A program made the translations under genes and the position numbers. From the NCBI GenBank assembly GCA_034336665.1, contig JAPFBE010000003.1:15540360-15604359 (forward strand): a DNA stretch of 64,000 bases, written 5' to 3'. The number at the start of each line of letters is the position of its first letter. The first letter of the stretch is position 1. The DNA is from Luscinia megarhynchos. Taxonomy: Eukaryota > Chordata > Aves > Passeriformes > Turdidae. Under the pieces are notes generated by a model. The model made no database searches and was not told the origin of the DNA. It saw only the letters and a program-made list of their open reading frames with translations. Shown here piece after piece: positions 50,096 to 62,505 of the stretch.

Positions 50096-52708
50096 TGTTA
50101 CTGTAGATGACTCAATGTTAACAATGCTTATTTTCTTACAAATTGCTTGAGAACATGTCCATGTCCTTATTCTTTATTAATTTCCCCCACTTACCAGAAA
50201 GGCACTGGAGGTGCTAAGCAGTTTTTAAGAATGAGTGTCTGTTTTAGAACTGCATATATAAAAAAGAATGGCAAAGCCATCTGTCAGCTGCATCCTGGAA
50301 AAGGCACCATATATGTCACATATCAGTATCATGCTTTTTCCATCACCACAAATTGCAGCAAAATTCTTTGTGGAGTCTTTTCAAAAGCATTGAAATTTCT
50401 ATCACTAAAGGTAAAACTCACTTTTCTTTAATGAACACAGTGTAATGTGGCAGAGCTCTGTGAGAGAGGGAGATCCACAGTCTGAATTGCTTCTGAAGTA
50501 GGCCCTAGATAAAATACCATATTCACTTTGGAAGTGTTTATAAATTACATTAAAATTGACTGACACCTGTTGTTCTATCTTATTTCTCCATAAAGGAGCT
50601 TCACATATTCTTGTATAAAAAACACTGAGAAGCATGTGGCCAGAGAAGTTTCACTACAGATTTAGGAAGTGATCGTTGAACATTGGGTCAGAATGTACAT
50701 TACTAGGGAAAGAACAGACAAAAACCAAAAACTACAAAACTATTACTTCACTTGACATGAAATCTGTACTATTAAGAAAAAAGACAAACACTGATCAGAT
50801 AAACAAAAATGACAGGAGAGCCTTCCTTGGTTTGGCAGCTGGATGAGATGAACTCTAGAAGACTTACAGGAGAGAAAAAGATTCAGTTTAGAGAGAGGGA
50901 GATGGGATATACAACATAAAAATATATAAATATAAAAAAGAAAAATCTATAGCATGTTCTACACATTCTTCTATGTAAGACCAATGGACTTGCAGAGAGA
51001 GAAACATAAGTTAGAGTCATTGAGAATCTTTCTAATAGAACACTGGAGAACTGGAATATTTTGCTTGGATAGTATAAAAATCTACAACAGATGTCAGACA
51101 AATATCCATTTAGAATGATTTAGGTGCATTTGATATTACTTTGGGCCAAAGTACACCAGATTATTTCTTCATAGTCCTTTCATCCCTGCTGTTTATGAAT
51201 TTGTGAATTAATGGAGAAGGCAAGTGTGGAAAGAAAAATCCTGGGAGGATACTTACAACAGGGCTTATGAGATTGGCGTGGAAAAGGCTTCCATGCAATT
51301 ATTTATGGTATTGCCTAGTTTTTACATTTGTCATGCTACTAAAAGAAGACAGAAATTGGCATTTTGGAACTGTTACAGAATTTTTTTCAGTTGTCATGTT
51401 TGGCATTGTAATCCAGAGCACAGACAAGACATGAGTGTCAGAAAGGTGCATTTACAGAGATATTGAGAAGTCTGTAGTCATCTCATCTGAGGATCCAAAG
51501 GCTCCTGGAGTGTGTAATTTGATTTCCATGAAGGGGTTACAGACAGAGGAAGGAAGATGCCAGCAAAGAAGAGGTGCTGTTACCTTGCCAATTCTGTGTC
51601 AGTTCAAAATAATGTCCCAATAACTCTCAAACTCTTTTCTTTGCAACACCAGCAAAAGGTCTGTCAGTGCTTTTTCACCATGTTAATGCATATTGGCTTG
51701 TGGCAGAGGGCACATTCTACATACAAATAGCCTAAATAATTCAATTTTAGTATCCAGGTTACCACGGAGAAAAGTCCTCCTAGCTTCTTGGTTATTTCTG
51801 CTCCATAAACCTTCAATATAGCTTTAGGCTATCAGAGTTTCACATCTACAAATGCCTGAAAAAGGCACAAACAATCAGTACCAGATATGTTGTGGATCTC
51901 CACTACATTCATGCATATTTTCAGAGGATCAAAATTAAAATGTAGCAGCACCTATGATGGAGAAGCAAAATATTAGCTATATCTAAAGATAACATATCTG
52001 ATTTTGTCATTATTAAAGCTGTTTGCAATTTCTTTTTAAACTTTATATCCCATTTTCATAATACTCAACACAACGAGCTATCTGTTCTGGTGAGAATAAG
52101 GGCATTTTTTTGCTGCTTCTTTATGCACTGAAATATTTGTGGATTTTTTTTCCCCCTTACATGGGATTTATGTCTTCCTTACTTTATTGCTCTCATTTCA
52201 GTTTGCTGTGTTCTCTCACTGGAAGGCACAGCCTAAATAACCAAATACAAATTATTGCCTCATCAGAGCTGCCATCTTTTACCAATATCAACAAGCATAA
52301 CTACCACAGGGATGAACTCCATAAAGTGAAGTACAAAACACGTCCCAGAATGCTATCCATTCTCTGCTGTGCCCAAAAGCTCTGGTTCATTGTTTCCCAC
52401 AGCTCTACTAGTATTTTTTCAACAGCTACTTTTACTAGCCAAGGCTGAGATATTTTGAGGGTTCCTTGGATAAAATAAAACAGTTGGTGGAACAAACAGC
52501 TTGGAACAGTGTCACTCTTATTTTCCAGATCACTTATTTTTCCCCCTTTACCCACTAAAGCCATTGCAATACTAACCTCTTATTAAAGGTGCACTTCACA
52601 AAATTATTTGGCTGTAGAAGTTCCAGTCCCATAGGTTTCAAAGCCCATTAATAGCAGCAAATTTAAGTGGGTTTTTCTGAATTTACATGTTCATACCCAC
52701 TATTCTGT
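50096..52708. other. Non-coding sequence, no gene supported
   Basis: 2.6 kb, AT-rich. The short open frames (largest 112 residues) have no recognisable domain, and no repeat was recognised. Confidence 0.6.
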
Positions 52709-53065
52709 CTTTCCTTTCCTTTCCTTTCCTTTCCTTTCCTTTCCTTTCCTTTCCTTTCCTTTCCTTTCCTTTCCTTTCCTTTCCTTTCCTTTCCTTTCCT
52801 TTCCTTTCCTTTCCTTTCCTTTCCTTTCCTTTCCTTTCCTTTCCTTTCCTTTCCTTTCCTTTCCTTTCCTTTCCTTTCCTTTCCTTTCCTTTCCTTTCCT
52901 TTTCCCTTTCCTTTCCTTTCCTTTCCTTTCCTTTCCTTTCCTTTCCTTTCCTTTCCTTTCCTTTCCTTTCCTTCTTTCCTTTCCTTTCCCTTTCCTTTCC
53001 CTTTCCTTCCCTTTCCCTTTCCCTTTCCCTTTCCTTTCCTTTCCTTTCCTTTCCTTTCCTTTCCT
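52709..53065. repeat. (TTTCC)n pentanucleotide satellite
   Basis: About 357 bp of unbroken pyrimidines on the + strand, mostly perfect CCTTT/TTTCC pentamers, with variant hexamers (TTTCCC) near 52901 and more variation at 52971-53035. The long Leu-Ser-Phe-Pro open frames over it (136 and 175 residues on +, 134 on -) are translations of the repeat, not genes. Pure purine:pyrimidine tracts of this kind can form triplex DNA. Confidence 0.98.
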
Positions 53066-54309
53066 GTAAGAAATTAACTCTATCAAATTTCTGGAAATGT
53101 TCAAAGAAGATTTCCAGAGATTATCAGGGCTCCCCTCGGATGTTTCAGAGGAGAGTAGGTGCTGGAGGAGGTGAAATTCATCAGAAGCAACTGTCCCTTC
53201 TTAGCTGTGCATGAGAAATCCCCCCTGAGGAGAACTCCATGTACCACAGGAACTCCGAGGAAAGGAGCTTTGCTCACGAGTCAGGAGCAGAAGTTGCCTG
53301 GGGCTCCCAGGAATGGCAGTGATCCAGTGTGGGTGAGTGCTGGGAGCATCAAACCTCACAGGAGCATGGATGGAAGCACCAGGAAAACCCCCCACAGCCT
53401 CTGATGGTTTCTCCTATAGATGGGGATTTCAATAATTTAGTCCTCTGCATTTCAGCTGCTTGCAACAGGTTGGTGACAGCTGATTTACCCTGTAACAAGC
53501 CTCTAATCTTCTCCCTTGGATCAAAAGTAACAGGACACCAAAAATTGTCTATGCTCTACTTTTTCCATTCACAATTTTGAACAAATCATTTTGGCTGCTC
53601 TGGTTTTGATGAAAATGAGGAACAGCCAAACATAGCCTCTTAAAACCAAACCAAACCAAAACACAACACAACAATGAAAAACAACTTAGGCTTCCAAACA
53701 AAACAAAACAAAACAACACAAACAAAAGAGACTGTGTCGTGTTTGGAAATGTTTGTGAAGTAGTTCTCCAAATGTTGTATAATGATCAAGCTTGCCAGGA
53801 ATATAGGATGGATCAATATTCACTTTACATCATTACTACATTGCTGCAGCTTCCAAAAGATGCTAAATTAATGTAGGAAATAGGAATTATTTCCCAACTT
53901 TTTATTTCCTATATATTAAATATTTCATCACAATTAATTTTGGAATAGAATTCCGCTAATTTCTTGTTAACTAGAAGGCACCAGTACTGCCATTTGATCA
54001 GATACAATATACTAATTCAGATAAAACACATTACTTGGGTTTAAGTCAATTAATTAAGAAAGACTGAGGCTCTTCCAGGTAACTAATGCTAATACTTCTA
54101 GGTCCAATGTTGTTGTAGTACTGTAGCACTGGATGCTGGGGTAGCTTACTCTGATGTCTGTGGGGCCATTCCAGACTTGATTTTGTGCCATGTTTGTCCA
54201 TAAACTGCAAAAACAATTGCTCACTCTACAGGAAGGAATTTATTTTTCTCAAATATGAAGTAAGAACTTCTAATCCGCCGAAGGAAAATGTGATTAGCAA
54301 GCACTCAGC
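53066..54309. other. Non-coding sequence, no gene supported
   Basis: 1.2 kb with an A/C-rich simple tract at 53641-53730. No coding sequence was recognised. Confidence 0.6.
53641..53730. repeat. (CAAAA)n / A-C-rich simple sequence
   Basis: Imperfect CAAAC/CAAAA and ACACA units in two blocks split by about 20 bp of unique sequence. Confidence 0.8.
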
Positions 54310-55440
54310 ACTTCCAATTCCACCACTAAACCATGTCTCCACGTGCCACATCTGCACATCCTTTAAATACCTCCAGGGATGGTGACTCAACCACTCCCCC
54401 GTACAGCCTGGTCCATTGCTTGAGAACCTTTCCACACAGAAATTTTTCCTGATATCCAATTTAAAACTCCCACAGCACAACTTGAGGCCATTTCTCCCTG
54501 TTCTATGGCATGTTCCCTGGGAGAAGAGGCTGACCTCCACTTTGCTAGAGCCTCCTTTCAGACAGCTGCAGACAGAGAGAAGGTCTCATCCCAGCCCTCT
54601 TCCCCAGGCTAAACAGCCCCAGCTCTGTCAGCTGCTCCTCACAGAACCTGTGCTCCAGACCCTTCCCCAGCTCTGCTGCCCTTCTCTGGACTTGGTCCAG
54701 CACCTCAGTGTCTTTCTTGAAATGAGGGGCCCAGAAGTGGACACAGCTCTCCAGGTGTGGCCTCAGCAGTGCTGAGTACAGGAGGCAGCCCCTGCCCTGG
54801 TCCTGCTGGTCACACTACTGCTGACATGAGCCAGGTGCCATTGGCCTTCTTGGCCACCTGGGCACAGCTGATTCATGTTCAGCACCCTCAGGCCCTTTCC
54901 CTAGGGCAGCTTTCCAGCCACTCTTGTCCCTCTAGGGCACTGCCTGGGGTTGCTGTGACCCAGGTGCAGGACTCAGCACTTGACCTTGTTGCTCCTCACA
55001 CAATTTGCCTCACCACATCAATCCAGATCCTCTGCAGAGCCTTTCTACCCTCCAGCAGATCAACACACGTTACCAATTTGGTGTCATCTACAAACTGGCT
55101 GAGGGTGCCCCTTGATCCTCTCATCCAGACCATCAATAAAGGATATCAAACAGGACAGGTCCCAGCACTGAGCCCTGGGAAACACTGCTAGTGCCTGGCC
55201 ACAGCTGGACTTGGTTCCACTCACCACCAATCTGGGCTCCACCATCCAGCCAGTTTTTCACCCAGTCAAGAGCACATCCAGGCCATGAGCAGCCAGTTTC
55301 TTCTGGAGAATGCAGTGGGAAATGGCATCAGAGGCTTTACTAAAGTCCAGGTAGACAAAGTTCTCAGCCTCCCCCTTCTCAGCGAAGCAGGTCACCTTGT
55401 CAGAGAAGCAGATCAGATCAATCAAGCAGGACCATTGTCC
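54310..55440 (-). mobile_element. CR1 LINE, 1.1-kb 5'-truncated and degraded copy
   Basis: The best-preserved transposon in the window. On the minus strand the reverse-transcriptase reading is visible in pieces: VYLDFSKASDAISH, KLAAHGLD, SQGSVLGPVLFDI, the catalytic-type FVDDTKL (near 55081-55094), [39 protein letters not shown], and near the end RNGLKLCCGSFKLDIRKNF. Stops and frameshifts separate the pieces, so the copy is dead. The 5' part of the element is missing. The open frames on the + strand are antisense to it. Confidence 0.95.
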
Positions 55441-58400
55441 AGAAATTGTCAGTGAATAAACAGTAAAACTGTTAACAATGTTCTCCCTCTTTAGCAAGCA
55501 TTTGCTAATGGATTTCATAATAACAACACGTGTTTTCAGGATAAAATCACATGTAAACGAAACTTTTTTTGCAGCAGTTTTTAAATCATATTGCGTATTT
55601 CTGTGCTGACAGGTCTGGATTTCTTCCAGGATGCTATTGATACAGAAGGCTGCATAATTTCTGATACTGGCTAATTTTCAAACAATGTTGTTCCTCTGCT
55701 TTTTGGATGCACAACTGTGTGACTGACAGCTTTATTTTATCAACAGGATATATTAATTTTACTAGTTTGCATGTGCAATGTGGCAGGGTGTCAAAATGAC
55801 TACCCAGATAATCATGAAAACTGAGTTGTTTAATTAGTCTATTTTTTTCACTTCTTTTGAGCAAAAGAATTTCCAGATAAATCCACTTCTTAAATTTTGG
55901 GAGAAATTTCTGGTGAATGCCACGGATGAAGCAAGACTCATCACAATGTTGCTCATTGTTGAGTTTTGATTAATGTTCCTACTCAATTGCTGACTCACTC
56001 TCTTTCCAGCATGTGCAAATATTTGGTTTCTTCCTTTTTCTGGAGCATGTGCTGTAGAGCCCACTGGTGTAGTATCCAAGCAAATTTTCAACATCAACAA
56101 AAATATTGCAGTGCAGCAGAACTTTGGTGACATCCCTCTTTTAAGGGTCTGAGACTGCTCAACCCAACCATCTCAACATTCACACTAAATAATGAAGTGC
56201 TGTTCTGCTGTTTCCAGAAAAGAGTGCAGTAGCATACAGCACTGAGGAACCTCTCAGTTCAGGTCTGTGGCTGCAGAGTAAACCAGAAGTGATGTAAAAC
56301 CTCCAGGCATACCAAAGGCAGAGCTGAGGTCTGTCATCCTTACAGAGACAGCTTTGCAAAACATTTACAGTCAAATATTTGGTGCTAACTAAAGTGGACC
56401 AGTTGGGGTAAATTTCTTAACGTCTATGTTTAACCTAATGCAGATTTTCCTGCAGTTCAACCACATCCATGAATAAATTAGTTTTCCTTTCTTTAGCGCT
56501 CCTGATTTTCCCAGAACATAGCTGGTCTTCTGGGAATAACCTATGTGATCCTCAGAGTGCTGAATGGAGATAGTACTGTATTTCTTGAGGGTCTCTCTGG
56601 AAGGTCTAAACACCCATGCATAAGTTGAACTTCAAATGCAAAAAAAACCCCAAAACATGTAAAAAGCCCCTCACCAGAGGAAGGCTTTTTTTTGTTTGTT
56701 TCTCTACAATCATTAGTTTTTACACCAATATTTTTCTGAGTCAGTTTAAAATTACAGTCCAGCCTCCAAAAACACTCTTGCTTGAAATGTCCTTTCCCTC
56801 GTTCCACAATTTTTAATACTCAAATTATAAAAAACAACCAACAAAATAAAAACCACTCCTTATCCCTGTCCTCTATGCAAAAAAGCGTCTTTGTAACACT
56901 GAAACTTTTATTTCTGTTGCCAAGGACAAACACAAGTTTCTGCTAATTAGAAGCCGTTATGAATCCTGTCTCAGAAGTGCCTCTGGAAGACATGGCTTGA
57001 TTGCTCTCTGGAATTAGCCATGGCTTCCAGTGCCTCGGGCCTGGCAGAGTGCCTTCCCTGTTACTCAATAATCACTAGGCATTTCTTCATGCCCTGGCCC
57101 CTGTGAAGAACACACTGTTATTCTCTGATGCACAGGAGGTGCATATTACAGCCCTGGTAAGGTGCTGCGGTTTATATTTTCACCAAGTATTTGGGTGGAG
57201 AACGCTTTGTTGTTATTCAGTCATCTTGAAATCAATCCTAATGCACGTCAAGTTAACCAAAAATGCAAATAAAAGCATTCATTCATTGAAACCAAGCAGA
57301 CATGCAGCCTAAAAGACTTAGAAAAGACAGAGGTGAAGAAAAGAGAGGAAGAGTGCACTTAATCTGTTTGAAGTTTGGGACAGCTGAGGGAGAGCATTGC
57401 GTAGGCAGTGTGACCTGACCACACTTGGTGGGAACATTTCTGGATTGCCACCAGCCTCATTACTGAGGTACAGACCAGATACTGCTCATCTCTACTCTAG
57501 CTGCAAAAGACCCAGAAGGCTTCTGTGTTGGCTTCTTGTTCAGGATCTCCTCAGTCTGACACACAGCAGATCACAGACCACTGGGTCTCCCCATTTAGTG
57601 TCCAGGCACTTCTCTTGCTCCATAACTCTTGTATGTCTTGGGATGCAATAGCTGCAGCTGGTCAGGCACTGCCCAGAGCCTTCCACTCATTTCCCAACAG
57701 AATTGAAAGAGATGAACTCTGAAATGAGGAGGACTATGCTTTGAGGAAGGGAGTTGCAAGAGAAAATACCTTTAATGTATTGCCATACAGCAGCTTCCGT
57801 AAGAGAGGAAATATTGATTCAGTTCATGGGATGTGTGGCTCAGTTTTCTCTCTCTCTGTCTCAGAACCCGAAGTAGATCCCTATGAAAAATGAGTCAAAG
57901 CAAACTCTCTTTTCTCTCCTGCAGCAGTGCTCTCATAGCCATCCTTTGCATATCAACTGTTTTCTTGAGCTTTGAAATCACTTGAAATCAAGTGGTTTGC
58001 TTTGTGACTTATTTAGAAACTCCCAGGATCTCCTTCCCAGGTACTTGGTCTGTCCCTCCTGAACCTACATATACTTCATGCAAAAAGCACCTCCCCTTCC
58101 CTCTGCTTTGATCAGTGTCTTGCTAAAGCACTGCATAACGTTGGGAAGATTGCCAAGCCTGCCTCCAGCCAAGCCTGCTTTGAAAGACCCCTCTGGAGTC
58201 CGTTTGCACAGGTGCAGCCCCGAGCACAGAGGAAGATTAACAGCACGTGTACCTTGAGCTCTCAGCCGAACTCTGACTAGGAACTGAGAACTACAGTGAG
58301 AGAGACACTAAACCCTGCAGGAGTTACTGCAGACAGGAGAAATTACAGAAGGAGAGGGCTTGCACATATACATACACATATGTTATACATGAATATAGGA

Positions 58401-61270
58401 AACTGATTGTAGTTAGTGGAAAGATTTAAAGGACTTCAGCAAGATTTGGATCAGATCATGCTCTTTTTTTTTTAACTTTGGGTACAAAGCTTTTGCTTGT
58501 ACAAGGTTTAAGTATTTCCTGTGACTCACTGAAAAGTAAATGAGCTATTTAATGCAAGTGCTACGTTCGTGTCAATGGATATAATCTAACATCAGCCCAA
58601 CTACACAGGCAGAATTATATAAATCACTGCTGAGCAAGGAGCAACTGATAAGATAATTGCTAAAACACCATTTACAGGAAAGTAATCTGTGTGAAAAAGC
58701 AGTGTTGGATTGATGCTTATTTAATCACTATGTGACTTCAGTTATGGACCCTTGTTTATTAACCTTGCCTGGCTAATATAAATAATGGGATGCTGTGTGC
58801 TTTTCTGTGTCACAGAGAATATTATCAGGTGTTGGTCTCAATACAGAAGGAAATTATTGAGATGTTGTTAACTGCTCAGTAACTCTGCTCCCAAAAATTA
58901 AAATTTTTGAGCTAAAATTATGTTCCACTTTTAATGAAACACAGAAAAACTTATCATTGGATTTCTATACCTTCTACCACAGCTACAGAATAATCATGAC
59001 ATAAGAAAATATTCCAAATATCCTTTAAAAAACACTGTAAACCCAAACTGGTGACCCAAAGATACAATGGCTTCTCTGGATCATTACAATGGAAGATTGT
59101 AATTCTTTTTTGAAAATCTACAGTCACAAAATGTAGTCAGGTATGTATAAGAAGTCCTGATACATCCTGGTTACATCCTGGATACTATATATATTATATA
59201 AAATGAAAACAGTAATGTCAATAGCATGTTAATTTAAGCCCTGTCTCTCAAACAAAAATTACAGAGCTGTCTGCAAGTGGAATAAAAAAATGCAACCGAA
59301 GTTCTTAAAATGTAGGTGAGTTGTAAATCAACAATAAACTGTTCCCATGATTGCTAATTTAAGTGAAACCTGAGCCACTAAAAACCTAGAAAACTGTCAA
59401 GGTCATTGTCAATATCTTTGATTAGCAATTAAAAAGGGACACAAGAACAGGCTAATGGTAGGAGGACATAAAATATTAAAACAGAGCTATTGATTTAAAT
59501 GTGCTATTGCTAAAACTAAGTAGTTGCTATTGACCAAATAGTAGCCTGTATGTTTCTAACAATATATCCACCAAACTATCAGTGTTTACCTGATTTTCCC
59601 AGTTGTCTTGTAAATGCTACTTATTCTTTATTTTTCAGATTTTTTTCTTCTTTATTTTCCTTTTCTTTTTTAGTCTGGGTTTTAAAAACAGAATAAATTA
59701 TGAGAATTAACACACCAATCTGTTTGCAAATCATTATACAGTAATTTATATTTCTATGTTTAGGAATATGTAGAAAAGGGAGAAAATAATACACATTATT
59801 ATAGAGACATCTTTTTTATATTCCAGTTCCCAAGGAAAGGCATCAGTGTGTAAATATATCCGAGGTGCAAGACTGTGCATCTGTGAGCTGTGAGGATGTA
59901 TATCTTTGCCAAACACTGGAGGTTTCTCCAGCAAGACAAGCAACAGGAGATGGGAAGTCCTTCTGGGAAGATGAGATATCCCTTGGATTGTTCACAGGCC
60001 TTGGGCTGCAGGAAGGGGGAATAAGTAAAGAGACATAACCCTGAGCTTACCTCCTGACTGGTGATCCTTTGCTCCATTCCAAACTCAGATGTTTTCAGCA
60101 GAAATGCACACCTGCAAGGGTTCCCTGCCAGCTTGCACAGCAGGTGTCCTGCCAAGGACACTTGCACATCAGAAGAAGATGGCAGAATGCTTCCAAGCAC
60201 AAGGCTTAGCTGCAGGGGAGGTCATTCAAGGGTGCAGTCGTTTCCCAGATAAGCACACGGTGTGTTTGTCCTTCAGCCTCGTGCCCCTTCTGTGGGTAGT
60301 TACAAAACAAATGATGAAGTGAAAGTCACCTTTCTGATAGACTGAACCTCTTGACCATTACAGGAAAAAATTAATTACTTCAGTGACTTCTGTGGGGTTT
60401 AATTCTTTGCACAGATATGGAAGAATTAAGGACTATTTAATTTTATTCTTGAGGAAAACACCAGTGGAAATTATAGACAAACTGACTTCCAGCAAGTGCC
60501 ACTCCTATTTTTCACTGACTAAATCTGATGTACTGTACATCACCTTCAAATAAGTTGTGTAATTATATTAAGTGTTGCAGAAAATCAGATCAGACATTTA
60601 ACTAGTCACTATGAGGTTATGAACCTAATGTTTTTATTAAAAAAGAAAAAATACAGATTTAATCTAAATTAAAAATTTATTCTTTACAAACTGTGATGAC
60701 TTCTAATTTGAACAGTACAATGAGTGCATAACACACCTGGGTGAGGGCTGGGGCTGTCAACAGAAACCTTTAGGAGCTATTCTGCAAAACACTGTTAAAA
60801 TTCAAGATTTTCCAAGTGGAAAACATCACATATATTTTCCTACGATAGTTTGTCTCCCTGGAATCATGCTAATAAGTTGTGATTGCAAGCTGAGTCATCT
60901 TTAGGGCCTGACATTTCTGTTGGTGTCAAGTAATCTGTAAATTGTTTTTGGAATCATCCAATGCAGACATTAGAAAAAACACACAGACTGCATATCCTTA
61001 TTATTCTTGGTAACTAAAGTGGAAACATCGTGGAAGAAAACTACTGATAAGAGAAATTCAGTTGTTAGAGTTAGAGCTTACTAGAAAATCCATGGAAGAA
61101 GTTTCATCATCTGAAATGAAGATAATTTCACAGGGGAGTGTAGGCACTGTTTGCCAGAAGGAGGATGTTTTGTGTGGTTTCAGAATCAAAGAAAATAAAG
61201 CAGTACTTTAAACACCAACACCTTCTAGAATCTAGATGAGCATTCTCATTATACTGAGGGGGACTTGATG
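55441..61270. other. Non-coding sequence, no gene supported
   Basis: 5.8 kb, AT-rich. A good polypyrimidine acceptor-like site (cttttctctcctgcag, ending about 57925) and a motif-rich segment at 58600-58800 with paired GATA-type sites (ctgataagataat) were seen, but no exon pair could be built. No named repeat was recognised. Confidence 0.55.
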
Positions 61271-61280
61271 CATGAATAGG

Positions 61281-61760
61281 TCTGTGACTCAGTGAATCTC
61301 TCAGATAATTATTTACAATTCTACATGGCATTTCGAGGCCTTACTTTGTAACCTCTAAAATTGGGGCTCTAAGGATTTTTTTGCATGCTTAGTCTGTACT
61401 ATAATGATAATAGGGGCATTTGTGGTGTGCTGAAATGCAAAAATCAATGTACTTAAAGAAAATAAGTATAAATAGAAAACACTAATATAGAAGTGGATTT
61501 GAGCACTGGAGAAAGTAGTATAAAAATAGTTTCACACTAGCAGTGATGCAGAAGTGATGAGCTATCTTGAGAGTCCATTAACTCTGTGACTCCGTGAATC
61601 AGATAAATATCTAGAACTCTGTGTAACAGTCAGTGGCTTCTTGCTTTCTTCCTGTAGCCTCTAAAATAATTATTTTTTAACTCTATGTATTTTTAGCATT
61701 CTTTCTTTCCTGAGAGTGATATGACAAGTATATAATGTAGAAATCAATGAGGAAGCAAAA
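61281..61760. repeat. Diverged tandem duplication, period about 300-306 bp
   Basis: Collinear matches: TCTGTGACTC at 61281 and 61583, CCTCTAAAAT at 61352 and 61658, AAATCAATG at 61441 and 61741. The near-constant offset of 300-306 bp indicates an old tandem duplication or two copies of one unnamed repeat. Confidence 0.55.
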
Positions 61761-62395
61761 TACTCGTTTTAGATTCACCTTCGCCGTCAACAGCTGATTT
61801 GCAGTTGTGGCACAGGGACTGCTGTGATGAGAGTGGACATGGAACATTCTCTTCAGAAATAAGATCAAAGCTGCTTTGGTGTGGTATATTAAAATGTGGG
61901 TGCATGTACAGAAGTAGATAAAAGGTGTTTCATTTTCATATGAAAAATGTCTGCAAACATGTTCCTGCATTTTGCCTTGCCTTTTAAATAAAGACAAAAT
62001 TAAGAAATGAAGAGGCTAGTTGGGTTTCAGAAGGAATGTTCTCTGCTATTAATGACACAGTGCAGTCACATATAAAAAGTTACATGGGCATCAGTGAGTG
62101 AAGCATGCATGCAGACATGAAGGAAGTAAAAGTTTCAGCTTTCCCATGGATCACTCCCTGAAAAAGATGATGATTATTTACTCCTACATGCACCAAAGAG
62201 AAAGTGGTCCACAGACCATGACACTGTGCTCCAGTAGCTGAAAGATTCACAGTGATAAGTTTTTGGCCTGCATATCCTTAGTAGCAAATGAAGTCCCAGA
62301 ATGGATATACTCAGGAAAAGATGTGGATAAGCTTCTCAACAAGCTCTGCAGAGCTGACGTTTTTTGATGAGACTAAATTTGTATATTCAGACACA
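61761..62395. other. Non-coding sequence, no gene supported
   Basis: No exon, RNA gene or repeat was recognised in this 0.6-kb stretch between the duplication and the CR1 fragment. Confidence 0.6.
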
Positions 62396-62505
62396 TGGTG
62401 TCATTTCTGGTGGTGTCCTGTGCAGAGCCAGGAGCCAGACTTGAACCTTGTGTGTTCCTTCCTTCCAGTTCAGGATCCTCCACGATTCTATGATTCTATT
62501 CTACT
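62396..62505 (+). mobile_element. CR1 LINE, 3'-end fragment with tail
   Basis: The strings tttctggtggtgtcctgtgc and agagccaggagccagacttg, then ccttccagttcaggatcctc and the tail gattctatgattctatt, are the classic CR1 3' end in sense orientation. Confidence 0.8.

Noticed and set aside
52709..53065. CRISPR-like repeat array
   Set aside because: It is a simple pentamer satellite in eukaryotic DNA with no spacers.
52667..53214. Open frames of 136, 175 and 134 residues made of Leu-Ser-Phe-Pro or Lys-Gly-Glu-Arg repeats
   Set aside because: They are translations of the (TTTCC)n satellite, open in several frames because the unit has no stop codon.
54757..55191. 144-residue + strand open frame
   Set aside because: It is antisense to the CR1 reverse-transcriptase remnant on the minus strand.
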